DNA from: DASUBV01 sp035763085
GTDB taxonomy: Bacteria; Actinomycetota; Actinomycetes; Streptosporangiales; Streptosporangiaceae
Direction: 5' to 3'
NCBI GenBank assembly: GCA_035763085.1
Contig: DASUBV010000143.1
Span: 1-36,329, forward strand
Length of the DNA stretch: 36,329 nt
Part shown: positions 7,327-14,771 of the stretch, piece after piece
How the letters are laid out: each line of letters begins with the position of its first letter
How positions within the stretch are numbered: the first letter of the stretch is position 1
Notes under the pieces: generated by a model
What the model was told of the DNA's origin: nothing
The model's input: only the letters and a program-made list of their open reading frames with translations
Databases searched by the model: none
Position numbers and translations under genes: made by a program

Positions 7327-7342
7327 TGTTTCACGTGAAACA
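7327..7342. promoter_or_regulatory. parS: Perfect parS site downstream of parB
   Basis: TGTTTCACGTGAAACA matches the canonical 16-base parS palindrome exactly. It sits in the 106-base gap between parB and the convergent aldolase gene, close to the origin as expected of ParB loading sites. Confidence 0.96.
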
Positions 7343-7428
7343 TCGCTCGGGCGCCCCGGCCGGGTAGCGCTCACCCGCGCGGGCCAGCGTGCGGCCGAGG
7401 CGGGCTGCCGCCAGCCAGTCCCCGTCTG

Positions 7429-8484
7429 CTAGCTGACCGCCGGGCTGGGCTCCGGTGCCGTCGCCCGGATCGCCGCGACGAACTCGTCGACGTCGGCCTC
7501 GGTCGTGTCGAACGCGGTCATCCAGCGCACGGTGCAGTCGCGGTCGCCCTCGCCCGCCCACACATGAAAGTTCCAGTCCCGCTGCAAGGTGGCGGCCTGG
7601 TCCTGGCCAAGCGTGGCGAACACGGCGTTGGCCTGGACGGGAAATGCCAGCGCCAGCCCAGGCGTCCCGGTCACGCCATCGGCCAGCCGCCGGGCCATCG
7701 CGTTGGCCGTGGCCGCATTGCGCCGCCACAGCTCGCCATCCAGCAGCGCCCCGAACTGGGCGGCCAGGAAGCGCATCTTCGACGACAGCTGCATGAGCTG
7801 CATGCGCTGGAAGGGCGCTGCGGCTGCCAGCGACTCCCGCATGACGATGACCGCCTCGGCGCCCAGCGCCCCGTTCTTGGTGCCGCCGAAGCTGAGGACA
7901 TCCGCGAACGCGGCCAGGTCGGCTAGCTGGCAGTCGAGGTAAGCCACGGCATTGGCCAGCCGGGCGCCGTCGATGTAGAGCAAGAGCCCGTTCACATCGC
8001 AGGACTCACGAATCGCCCGCAGCTCGCCGAGCGTGTAACAGGTCCCGGCTTCGGTCGCCTGGGCGATCCCGACCGCCCGCGGCTGGGCCTTGTGCGGGTT
8101 ACCCCGGCCGGCCAGGCAGGTGGCGATCAGCTCAGGGGTCAGCTTGCCCTCAGGGGCAGGGACGGCCAGCAGCTTGCTGCCGAGCACGCGCTCGGTTGCC
8201 CCGCATTCATCGGCGTTCAGGTGCGCCGACTCGGCGCAGATGACGGCGTCACCCGCGCGGGCAACCAGTCCCAGGCCGAGGACGTTCGCTGCCGTCCCGC
8301 CGAAGACCAGGTACGTCCCGGCCGCTCCGAACTCAGCCGTCAGCCGGGCGGTCACCCGCTCGGTGAGCGGGTCCTGCCCGTAGGCCGTAGCGTCGCCCGC
8401 ATTCGCCGCCATCAGGGCGCTGAGCACTCCGGGGTGCGCGCCGGCGTGGTTATCGCTGCCAAAGCTCTTGTGCTGGCTTGTCAC
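7429..8484 (-). CDS. ltaE: Low-specificity L-threonine aldolase (beta-eliminating lyase family)
   Basis: A 351-residue PLP-dependent fold type I enzyme. It starts MTSQHKSFGSDNHAGAHPGV; SDNHAG...P near residue 10 is the family signature. YGQDPLTERV is at 35-44, HLNADECGATE (88-98) lies in the cofactor region, LYIDGARLANAV (169-180) contains the aspartate that binds the pyridine nitrogen, and SFGGTKNGALG (198-208) carries the lysine K203 expected to form the Schiff base. It would cleave threonine or allo-threonine to glycine and acetaldehyde. The GTG start at 8484 has no ribosome binding site and is six bases after TAGGCT, so it may be leaderless. Confidence 0.9.
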   Translation of the reverse strand: MTSQHKSFGSDNHAGAHPGVLSALMAANAGDATAYGQDPLTERVTARLTAEFGAAGTYLVFGGTAANVLGLGLVARAGDAVICAESAHLNADECGATERVLGSKLLAVPAPEGKLTPELIATCLAGRGNPHKAQPRAVGIAQATEAGTCYTLGELRAIRESCDVNGLLLYIDGARLANAVAYLDCQLADLAAFADVLSFGGTKNGALGAEAVIVMRESLAAAAPFQRMQLMQLSSKMRFLAAQFGALLDGELWRRNAATANAMARRLADGVTGTPGLALAFPVQANAVFATLGQDQAATLQRDWNFHVWAGEGDRDCTVRWMTAFDTTEADVDEFVAAIRATAPEPSPAVS

Positions 8485-8490
8485 GAGGTG

Positions 8491-8496
8491 AGCCTA
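8491..8496 (-). promoter_or_regulatory. -10 element for a leaderless ltaE transcript
   Basis: On the minus strand TAGGCT (8496-8491) is followed by six bases and then the GTG start at 8484. No Shine-Dalgarno is present. In actinobacteria a TAnnnT box at this distance commonly gives an mRNA that begins at the start codon. No good -35 is visible. Confidence 0.5.
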
Positions 8497-8659
8497 GCGA
8501 TCACGCTCGCAGCGGCCGCACCGGTGTACGGGTCAGCGGCCGCCAGGATGGGTACGATGTCCCCCGTGGCCAGCCCGCGGCGAGTTCGCCGGACATGGCC
8601 AGGGGCCATTTCTTGCAGTGGCTGGCATCATCCGTTGCGTACGACTACAGGGGTGCCAC

Positions 8660-9280
8660 GTGTCGCGCCGTCTTGCGAGCATCACGCTGGACAATCTCGA
8701 TGACCTCACGCCCAGATGCCGACGCTGCGTCTTCTGGGAGCTCGACCCGGTCAATCAGACTCGTGCCGTAGAGCAGGGCGACCCGGGGCTGGAGAAGGAG
8801 TCCTGGATCTCCTCGGTCCTGCTGGAGTGGGGCAGCTGCGGGAAGATCATCTATGTCGACGGCGTTCCGGCCGGCCACATGATGTACGCCCCGCCGCAGT
8901 ACGTCCCGCGCTCTGTCGCCTTCCCGACCAGCCCGGTGAGCGCGGATGCCGTGCTGCTGATGACGGCGCACGTGCTGGCGGAGTTCACCGGCGGCGGCCT
9001 GGGCCGGATGCTGGTGCAGGGGCTGGCCAAGGACCTGACCCGGCGGGGCATCAAGGCAATCGAGGCCTTCGGCGACCTGAAGTGGACCGCGCCCTCGTGC
9101 ATCGTGCCCGCCGACTACCTGCTGGCCGTGGGCTTCAAGACGGTCCGGCCGCATCACCGCTACCCGCGGCTGCGGCTGGAACTGAAGACCGCGCTGTCCT
9201 GGCGGGAGGACGTGGAGGTCGCCCTGGAGCGGCTGCTCGGCTCCATGTCCTCACCGGAGCGCACCCTCCGCCTGGCCTGA
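8660..9280 (+). CDS. GNAT family N-acetyltransferase
   Basis: A 206-residue protein if begun at GTG 8660, chosen because AGGGG lies about six bases upstream and the protein then begins SRRLASITLDNLDDL, the form I recall for the actinomycete protein in this neighbourhood; an upstream in-frame start at 8618 would add 14 residues. A short Cys pair, C20-R-R-C23 before VFWELDP, comes first; the acetyltransferase fold follows, with the acetyl-CoA loop in EFTGGGLGRMLVQGLAKDLTRRG. The substrate is unknown. Homologues sit between parB and trxA in Streptomyces, so it belongs to the conserved origin neighbourhood rather than to transferred DNA. Confidence 0.83.
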   Translation: MSRRLASITLDNLDDLTPRCRRCVFWELDPVNQTRAVEQGDPGLEKESWISSVLLEWGSCGKIIYVDGVPAGHMMYAPPQYVPRSVAFPTSPVSADAVLLMTAHVLAEFTGGGLGRMLVQGLAKDLTRRGIKAIEAFGDLKWTAPSCIVPADYLLAVGFKTVRPHHRYPRLRLELKTALSWREDVEVALERLLGSMSSPERTLRLA

Positions 9281-9394
9281 CGCTGTCCTGACACTTCCGC
9301 CGGGCCTGACACCCGGCCCGCCGGGCCTGAGCTTCCCTGGCGGCCGGCACGGCCGTGCATCTCCTCTCCCGCACCCCGGCCGCCATGGCATTGC

Positions 9395-9426
9395 TAGTCC
9401 AGTCTGACCTAGGTCATACTGGACTA
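9395..9426. promoter_or_regulatory. 32-bp palindromic operator over the padR promoter and start
   Basis: The arms TAGTCCAGT (9395-9403) and ACTGGACTA (9418-9426) are perfect inverted repeats around a second palindrome GACCTAGGTC (9406-9415); across 16 base pairs only one fails. It covers the -10 box CATACT (9415-9420) and ends on the A of the padR ATG. A -35-like TTGCTA is at 9391-9396. This is most likely the autoregulatory operator of the PadR protein. Confidence 0.82.
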
Positions 9427-10001
9427 TGTCGTACATCGAGATGCTGATCCTGCGTCATCTCAGCCGGACGCCCGCGCACGGCTACGAGCTGCGCAAGCGA
9501 GTCGCGGCCACCACCGGGGTCGTCCTGCACAACAACACCCTGTACCCGGCACTGCGCCGGTTCGAAGAAGCCGGCGCGGTGACCAAGACGGCCGAGCCGC
9601 AGCAGGGCCGCCCGCCCCGGCACGTGTACCAGCTCACCGGTGTCGGCCGTGACCTGCTGCACGACATGCTGGCCGAGCTGCCAGCCGACCAGGCCGACGA
9701 TGACAGCGAGTTCCTGTCCCGGCTGGGCCAGTTCGCGCTCCTGGAGCCCGCCGAGCGCCTGGCGGTCCTGGACGCCCGCCAGACGGCCCTGAACGAGCGC
9801 CTGGGGCGCCTGGAGCGGCTGCGCGAGCGCTCCGGGGGTGAAGAGTGGGGCCAGGCCGTTACGAGCGAGCTGATCCGCCGTGGCGAGGCCGAGCTGGCCT
9901 GGCTCGCCCGGCTCCGGGCCGCGGCCGCCCGCCCGGACTCCGCCGCGGACTCCGGCAACGCTGCGGGCGAGCCCGCCCCGGGCGAAGCCGGGCCGGCATG
10001 A
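9426..10001 (+). CDS. PadR family transcriptional regulator of the adjacent MFS gene
   Basis: A 191-residue regulator. The N-terminal winged helix shows the PadR pattern: SYIEMLILRHLSRTPAHGYE (2-21), LYPALRRFEEAGAV and QGRPPRHVYQLTGVGRDLL. The second half is a helical dimerisation arm, and residues after about 165 are Ala/Pro rich. It overlaps the efflux gene by four bases (ATGA), so the two are translationally coupled. The ATG has no ribosome binding site, lies five bases after a -10 box and sits on a 32-bp palindrome, so I infer a leaderless, self-repressed operon induced by a ligand of the pump. Confidence 0.9.
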   Translation: MSYIEMLILRHLSRTPAHGYELRKRVAATTGVVLHNNTLYPALRRFEEAGAVTKTAEPQQGRPPRHVYQLTGVGRDLLHDMLAELPADQADDDSEFLSRLGQFALLEPAERLAVLDARQTALNERLGRLERLRERSGGEEWGQAVTSELIRRGEAELAWLARLRAAAARPDSAADSGNAAGEPAPGEAGPA

Positions 10002-11452
10002 CAATGGCGGCCGGGCCAGCCGCGGCGCCGCCCGCCCGGCTGCGGTCCGCCGTGCAGTTCGCCCTGCTGGCGGGCCCGCTGCTGTCCATGCTGGACAGCA
10101 GCATCGTCAACGTGGCCGCCGAGCCCATCGCCCGCTCGCTGCACGCCAGCCTGGCGACGGTGCAGTGGGCCGTGAGCGGCTACCTGCTGGCGCTCGGCAC
10201 CGGCCTGGCCGCCACGTCGTACCTGGCCCGCAGGTTCGGCACCCGGGCGGTCTACCGGGCCAGCATGATCGCCTTCACCGTGGCCTCGGGCAGCTGCGCC
10301 GCGGCGACCGGGACGGCCATGCTGCTGGCCAGCCGCGTCGTCCAGGGCCTGGTTGCGGCGCCACTGGTCCCGCTGGCCATGAGCATGCTGCTCGGCCGGG
10401 GCCAGGATCAGGGCAAGCCCGCTGCGCGGTCGGTGTCGGCGCTGGCCGGGATGATGCTGTTCCTCGGGCCGGCCCTCGGCCCGACGGTCGGCGGCGCGCT
10501 GATCGGCGCGGCCGGCTGGCGGTGGATCTTCCTGATCAACGTTCCCGTCGGCGCGGCAGCGGCGCTCGCGACCGGCCGCATCCCGGCTGCCCTGGCACCG
10601 GGCCGCGCGCAGGCGACGCGGTTTGACCTGCCCGGCCTCGTGCTGCTCGCCGCGGGCATGGCCCTGGTCCTGCTGGGCGCCAGCCAGGGCGCGCAGGCCG
10701 GCTGGGCGGTGCCGCGGACCTGGCTGCCGCTGCTGGGCGGCCTGGCGCTGCTGGCCGGCTACGGGCGCTGGGCGGCCGGCCGTGAGCACCCGGCCCTGGA
10801 CCTGGGACTGGCCCGCCACCGCGGCCCGGTGCTGGCGCTGGCCCTGTGCGCGCTGGCGTCAGTGGTGACCTTCGCCGCCATCTTCCTGCTGCCGGTCTTC
10901 GTCCAGTCGGTGCAGGGTCGCTCGGCACTGGCCGCCGGGCTGGCCATGCTGCCTCAGGGCGTCGTCACCGGGATCAGCACCGCCCTCGGCCAGCGCGTGC
11001 TGACCAGGGTCAGCGTCCGGGTCACCGTGCTGGCTGGCTTCAGCATCCTCACCGTGACCAGCCTGGGCCTGCTGGCCATCGGGGCGCGCACGCCGCTGGC
11101 CGTCACCGCCGCCGTGCTGGCCGGCCGGTCAGCTTCCATCGGGCTGGTGATCGCCCCGCTGCTGGCGGTCCTGACCCAGCCTCTACGGCCTGCTCAGCTC
11201 GGCGATGCCAGCACCCTGTTCAGCATCTGCCAGCGCATCGCCGGATCCTTCGGGATCGGCCTGCTCGCCGCGCTGTTCGCGGTGCAGGCGCGGGCGCACG
11301 GCCCGGTGACCGCCCTGCATGTCACCGGGGGCGTGGTTGCGGTGATCTCGGCGGCCGGCATCCTCGCCGCACCGCTCCTGCCGGCCACCCGGAACGTGGC
11401 CCTGGGCGCAGCCGGCCCGCCTGCCGGGCCACGCCAGGCCACCGCCGGCTGA
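9998..11452 (+). CDS. MFS drug:H+ antiporter, DHA2 (14-TM, EmrB/QacA-like) family
   Basis: A 484-residue transporter starting at ATG 9998, overlapping padR by four bases. About 14 hydrophobic segments are visible. Motifs include LLSMLDSSIVNVAAEPIARS (the D-x-x-I-V-N-V-A pattern of helix 1 in DHA2 proteins), the loop LARRFGTRAVYRAS (motif A region) and LGPALGPTVGGALIGAAGWR with WIFLINVPVG (motif C region). The family exports lipophilic cationic drugs and antibiotics by proton antiport. The coupled PadR regulator suggests inducible efflux. Its 3' end faces trxA, with a hairpin between them. Confidence 0.9.
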   Translation: MTMAAGPAAAPPARLRSAVQFALLAGPLLSMLDSSIVNVAAEPIARSLHASLATVQWAVSGYLLALGTGLAATSYLARRFGTRAVYRASMIAFTVASGSCAAATGTAMLLASRVVQGLVAAPLVPLAMSMLLGRGQDQGKPAARSVSALAGMMLFLGPALGPTVGGALIGAAGWRWIFLINVPVGAAAALATGRIPAALAPGRAQATRFDLPGLVLLAAGMALVLLGASQGAQAGWAVPRTWLPLLGGLALLAGYGRWAAGREHPALDLGLARHRGPVLALALCALASVVTFAAIFLLPVFVQSVQGRSALAAGLAMLPQGVVTGISTALGQRVLTRVSVRVTVLAGFSILTVTSLGLLAIGARTPLAVTAAVLAGRSASIGLVIAPLLAVLTQPLRPAQLGDASTLFSICQRIAGSFGIGLLAALFAVQARAHGPVTALHVTGGVVAVISAAGILAAPLLPATRNVALGAAGPPAGPRQATAG

Positions 11453-11480
11453 GGACCTGCCGCGCGCCCGGATCACGACA

Positions 11481-11520
11481 ACGGCCCCCTGCCCGCCGGG
11501 GTGGCAGGACAGGAGGCCGT
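11481..11520. terminator. Hairpin between convergent MFS and trxA genes
   Basis: ACGGCC (11481-11486) pairs with GGCCGT (11515-11520), and inside it CCTGCC pairs with GGCAGG. It lies in the 84-base gap between converging genes and may serve as a two-way terminator, though it has no T run. Confidence 0.5.
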
Positions 11521-11536
11521 GCGCCGCGACTCGTGC

Positions 11537-11860
11537 CTAGATGAAGTCGGCCAGCTCGCGCAGCAGCGCGGACTTGGGCTTGGCGCCGACGATCTCCTTG
11601 ACGACCTCGCCGCCCTTGAACACGCTGAGGGTGGGAATGTTCATGATCCCGTAGCGCTGCGTGATGGCCGGGTTCTGGTCAACGTTCAGCTTCACGACAT
11701 CGATCTTGTCGGCGTGCTCGCTGGCGATCTCCTCGAGCACCGGGCTGACCTGGCGGCACGGTCCGCACCACTCGGCCCAGTAGTCGACGACGACCGGCTT
11801 GTCGTTCTTCAGAACGTCGACCTCGAAGGTCGCGTCGGTCACGTTCTTGGTTGCGCCCAC
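11537..11860 (-). CDS. trxA: Thioredoxin
   Basis: A 107-residue thioredoxin starting at GTG 11860; GAGGAAGGAAG just upstream supports this start over a longer frame. The active site is W31-C32-G33-P34-C35 in VDYWAEWCGPCRQVSPVLEE, followed by NVDQNPAITQRYGIMNIPTL with the cis-proline after Ile. It reduces protein disulfides in the cytoplasm and is recycled by TrxB. It lies 56 bases downstream of trxB on the same strand, so trxB-trxA is very probably one operon under the SigR-type promoter at 12886-12912. Confidence 0.96.
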   Translation of the reverse strand: MGATKNVTDATFEVDVLKNDKPVVVDYWAEWCGPCRQVSPVLEEIASEHADKIDVVKLNVDQNPAITQRYGIMNIPTLSVFKGGEVVKEIVGAKPKSALLRELADFI

Positions 11861-11916
11861 GTTCAGGACTTCCTTCCTCGTATGTGCCCGCCAGTGCTGG
11901 CGCGCTGGCGCCGGAT

Positions 11917-12849
11917 CTAGGCCTCGTGGTCGGCCAGCCACCGCTCCGCGTCCAGCGCGGCGGCACAGCCGGTCCCGGCGGCCGTCACGGCCTGCCGGTA
12001 AATGTGGTCCACCACGTCACCGGCGGCGAACACGCCGTCGATGGACGTGCGGGTACTCGGGTGATCAACCAGCAGGTAGCCGTCGGGATTCAGCGGCAGC
12101 TGGCCGGTGAACAGCTCGCTGCGCGGGTCGTGCCCGATCGCCACGAACATCCCGGTCACCGGCAGGACGCTTTCCTCGCCGGTCTGCACGTTGCGCAGCT
12201 TCAGCCCGGAGACCCGGTCCTCGCCCAGGACCTCGGCGACCTCGCTGTCCCACGCGAACTTGATCTTGGGATTCGACATCGCGCGCTGCTGCATGATCTT
12301 GGAGGCGCGCAGGGTGTCCCGGCGGTGCACGATCGTGACCGACCGGGCAAACCGGGTCAGGAAGGTGGCCTCTTCCATGGCCGAGTCCCCGCCGCCGATC
12401 ACGGCGATATCGGTCTCCCGGAAGAAGAACCCGTCACATGTCGCGCACCAGGACACGCCGTGGCCCGACAGCCGCTTCTCGCCCGGCACGCCGAGCTCGC
12501 GGTACCGCGAGCCGGTCGTGATGATGACGGTCCTGGCCAGGTGGGTGTCCTCGCCGACCTTCACCACCTTGGGGGTCGCCCGCAGGTCGACCTCGGTGAC
12601 GTCCTCGGGGACCAGCTCGGCCCCGAACCGCTCGGCCTGCTTGCGGATGCTGTCCATCAGCTCAGGGCCGAGAACGCCGTCCGGGAAGCCGGGGAAGTTC
12701 TCGACGTCGGTGGTGTTCATCAGGGCGCCGCCGGAGGTCACGGACCCCTCGAACAGCAGCGGGTTCAGCTTCCCGCGGGCCGCGTACAGCGCGGCTGTGT
12801 AGCCGGCCGGGCCCGACCCGATGATGATGACGTCCCGCACATCGGTCAC
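11917..12849 (-). CDS. trxB: Thioredoxin-disulfide reductase
   Basis: A 310-residue flavoenzyme of normal length. It has the FAD-binding loop VIIIGSGPAGYTAALYAARG (7-26), the NADPH-binding motif AVIGGGDSAMEEATFL, the redox pair C135-A-T-C138 in GVSWCATCDGFFF, and the second FAD motif DGVFAAGDVVDHIYRQAVTA near the end. It uses NADPH to reduce TrxA. Upstream is a clean promoter of the type read by SigR, the disulfide-stress sigma factor. In Streptomyces trxBA is a known SigR target. Confidence 0.96.
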   Translation of the reverse strand: MTDVRDVIIIGSGPAGYTAALYAARGKLNPLLFEGSVTSGGALMNTTDVENFPGFPDGVLGPELMDSIRKQAERFGAELVPEDVTEVDLRATPKVVKVGEDTHLARTVIITTGSRYRELGVPGEKRLSGHGVSWCATCDGFFFRETDIAVIGGGDSAMEEATFLTRFARSVTIVHRRDTLRASKIMQQRAMSNPKIKFAWDSEVAEVLGEDRVSGLKLRNVQTGEESVLPVTGMFVAIGHDPRSELFTGQLPLNPDGYLLVDHPSTRTSIDGVFAAGDVVDHIYRQAVTAAGTGCAAALDAERWLADHEA

Positions 12850-12885
12850 TTGCTTTTCCTGCCCCTTCTGCGTTGCTACGGCGTC

Positions 12886-12912
12886 AACCGATCCTAGGGC
12901 CGGGAGATTCCC
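12886..12912 (-). promoter_or_regulatory. SigR-type promoter of trxB
   Basis: On the minus strand GGGAAT (12912-12907), 18 spacer bases and GTT (12888-12886) match the established Streptomyces SigR consensus GGGAAT-N18-GTT exactly. The predicted transcript would have a leader of about 25-30 bases before the trxB ATG at 12849. Confidence 0.82.
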
Positions 12913-12972
12913 GTGCCCTCCTAGCCTGGCCGGCCCGGGTGCCCGGATCGCCCGGCCGGGACTGCCCGGGCC

Positions 12973-13902
12973 TCAGCCGGGCAGCTGCTGGTGATCGAGG
13001 ATGTCGCTGGCCGACCGCGAGCATCCGGGGCCGACCACCCAGACCTGCGCCGCATGTGAGCTGGTCGCCTTCGTGGCGATGACCGTTGCCGCCGACCCGC
13101 GGAACTGGGCGACATCCACCATCGCGACCGGTGCAGCGCCCGCCACCCGGCTGAGGCAGCCCGACAGCCGGGCCAGCTGGCTGCTGCCGAGCCGCTGGTC
13201 GGGGCGCGTCAGGCCGATGTTCGGGCTCACCCCGGACTGCGCCGCGCGGGCGAGGCTCGCCGCCACCTGCTCGCTGAGGCGGCCGGGCTGGTAGTCCGTG
13301 GCGGTCTGCACCGGCCGGATGCTGGCCGGCTTGCCGCCGGCCTGGTACCGCACCAGCGGCCCGAATTCCGCCGGGGCCTTCGTGCCGGGCCGGACCAGCC
13401 CGCCGGCCGTGCCGTGACCAGGCGAGGCAGCCGAGCGGGGAGCGCTGGCCGCCGAGCCGCCGGCGGACGGCCCGCCGGAACCGCCGAGCTGGGTCAGGCC
13501 ATACACGCCCCCGCCCACGACCACGGCAACCGCGCCCGCCGCCAGCGCCCGCAGGGCCGGGACACGCAGCCGCCGCTGCCCGCGGGCGGCGTGCAGCGGC
13601 CGTCCCGGCTGTGGGCCGGCGGAGCGGGCGCGCCCGGATCGCTCCGGGCGGATGGATGGCGAGCCGGCCGCGCGGTGCGCGGACTCGGTAGCCAGGGCTG
13701 TCTCGATCCGCGCGGCCAGGTGCTCGGGGATCGGCGGGGCCTCGGTGGCGGCCAGCAGGGCGGGGATCTCTCCGAGGGCGTCGCAGGTGGCCCGGCACCG
13801 AGCGCAGGTGTCCAGGTGGGCGCGCACGCGCCTGGTCGCGCCGCGGCGCAGGCTGCCGCCGCGGAACCGCGCCAGGGTCTCGGCGCTGGCATGGCGCGTC
13901 AT
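12973..13902 (-). CDS. Anti-sigma factor, zinc-finger (ZAS-like) membrane protein
   Basis: A 309-residue protein. The N-terminal anti-sigma domain carries the H-x3-C-x2-C zinc motif (H29, C33, C36 in RAHLDTCARCRATC). A basic Pro/Arg-rich linker (75-115) leads to a single membrane span (about 116-136, ALRALAAGAVAVVVGGGVYG) and an extracytoplasmic domain of some 170 residues with two cysteines (CLSRVAG, VGPGCS). It overlaps the sigma gene by four bases (ATGA), so the pair is coupled. It would hold the sigma factor inactive at the membrane until a signal arrives. It matches the protein encoded beside sigM in Streptomyces. The signal is unknown. Confidence 0.85.
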   Translation of the reverse strand: MTRHASAETLARFRGGSLRRGATRRVRAHLDTCARCRATCDALGEIPALLAATEAPPIPEHLAARIETALATESAHRAAGSPSIRPERSGRARSAGPQPGRPLHAARGQRRLRVPALRALAAGAVAVVVGGGVYGLTQLGGSGGPSAGGSAASAPRSAASPGHGTAGGLVRPGTKAPAEFGPLVRYQAGGKPASIRPVQTATDYQPGRLSEQVAASLARAAQSGVSPNIGLTRPDQRLGSSQLARLSGCLSRVAGAAPVAMVDVAQFRGSAATVIATKATSSHAAQVWVVGPGCSRSASDILDHQQLPG

Positions 13903-14617
13903 GGCTCGCTACCCCCCTCCTGCGAAGGTTTGACGCGCCGGGACGCGGATCGGTTCCGGCGCCCTTTTTGTCCCCCGGGGTCGGGGAAGCGCAGGTGGGT
14001 CAGGTGGGGGAGCAGCCGGGCCCGGCCCCGTGAGCACCGGCTCTTGACCGTTCCTGCTGACACGCCCAGCACCTGGGCGGCGTCCGCGACCGGGTAGCCC
14101 AGCATGTCGACCAGGACCAGGGCCGCCTGCTGGTCAGGCGGCAGCATCCGCAGCGCGGCCATCACGTCCAGGGACACGTCGCTGTCGGCGGCCGGGTCGC
14201 CGCGGCCGCGGGATCCGGCCAGGGCTTCCAGGGCCTGCTCGTCGGTGCCAGTCGTGGCCGGCCGGGCGGCCCGGCGCCGCAGCCGGTCCAGGCAGGCGTT
14301 TACCACGATGCGGTGCAGCCACGTCGTCACCGCGGAGTCGCCGCGGAAGCTGCCCGCGCGCCGGAATGCGGAGATCATCGCGTCCTGGAGGGCGTCGGCC
14401 GCCTCTTCCGGGTCGCCGAGTGTCCGGATCGCCACGGCCCACAGCCGGTCCCGGTGTCGGCTGAAGATGATCCCGAAGGCATCGGGATCGCCGGCGATGT
14501 GCTGGTGCAGCAGCTCGGCATCGGAAACTGCGGGACCGGCCGCATCAGCGCCGTGGCCGCTGCCGGGCGCGGCCGGGGCCGGCAGCGGGGTCTCGGCGCG
14601 GGCGGAACCCGCGTCAT
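13899..14617 (-). CDS. sigM: ECF RNA polymerase sigma factor (SigM-like) with unclear or frameshifted start
   Basis: Region 2 reads SDAELLHQHIAGDPDAF, then HRDRLWAVAIRTLGDPEEAA, DALQDAMISAFRRAGSFRG and TWLHRIVVNACLDRLRRR. Region 4 reads LRMLPPDQQAALVLVDMLGY and VLGVSAGTVKSRCSRGRARL. Position next to trxB and the anti-sigma gene matches SigM. Odd: the sigma frame has no ATG, GTG or TTG between the upstream stop (the TAG at 14773, on this strand) and GTG 14435, which lies inside region 2 and would remove DAELLHQH through LWA. A well-placed ATG at 14617, behind GGAGGAG, is in another frame. Codons from 14615 onward look coding in the sigma frame, so one or two bases may have been lost or gained just after that ATG. 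The product would be about 238 residues. Confidence 0.82.
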
Positions 14618-14665
14618 GCCGTTCCGTCGCTCCTCCCCTCCCCGTCCCCGGGGGTCCGGGGGCGA

Positions 14666-14748
14666 GGCCCCCGGCCTGGGGTTCCAGGGGTCGCCCCCCG
14701 GGTGGACACGGCGCCCCCGGCCTGCGGTTCCAGCGGGTCGCCCCCTGG
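14666..14748. repeat. Two copies of a GC-rich palindromic element
   Basis: Copy A (14666-14699) and copy B (14711-14748) share the pattern GCCCCCGGCCTG, then GGTTCCAG, then GGGTCGCCCCC. A third relative, reversed, is at 35612-35650. A further stem, CCCCGGGGGTCCGGGGG, precedes copy A at about 14647. They lie in the gap between the pseudokinase stop and the sigma gene, and the strong pairing could end or attenuate transcription. Confidence 0.7.
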
Positions 14749-14771
14749 TAAACGCAGGCGCGGCGGCCCGG

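Noticed and set aside
14435..14437. GTG 14435 as the true sigma start
   Set aside because: It would delete the first part of region 2 (DAELLHQH to LWA), which is plainly encoded upstream in the same frame.
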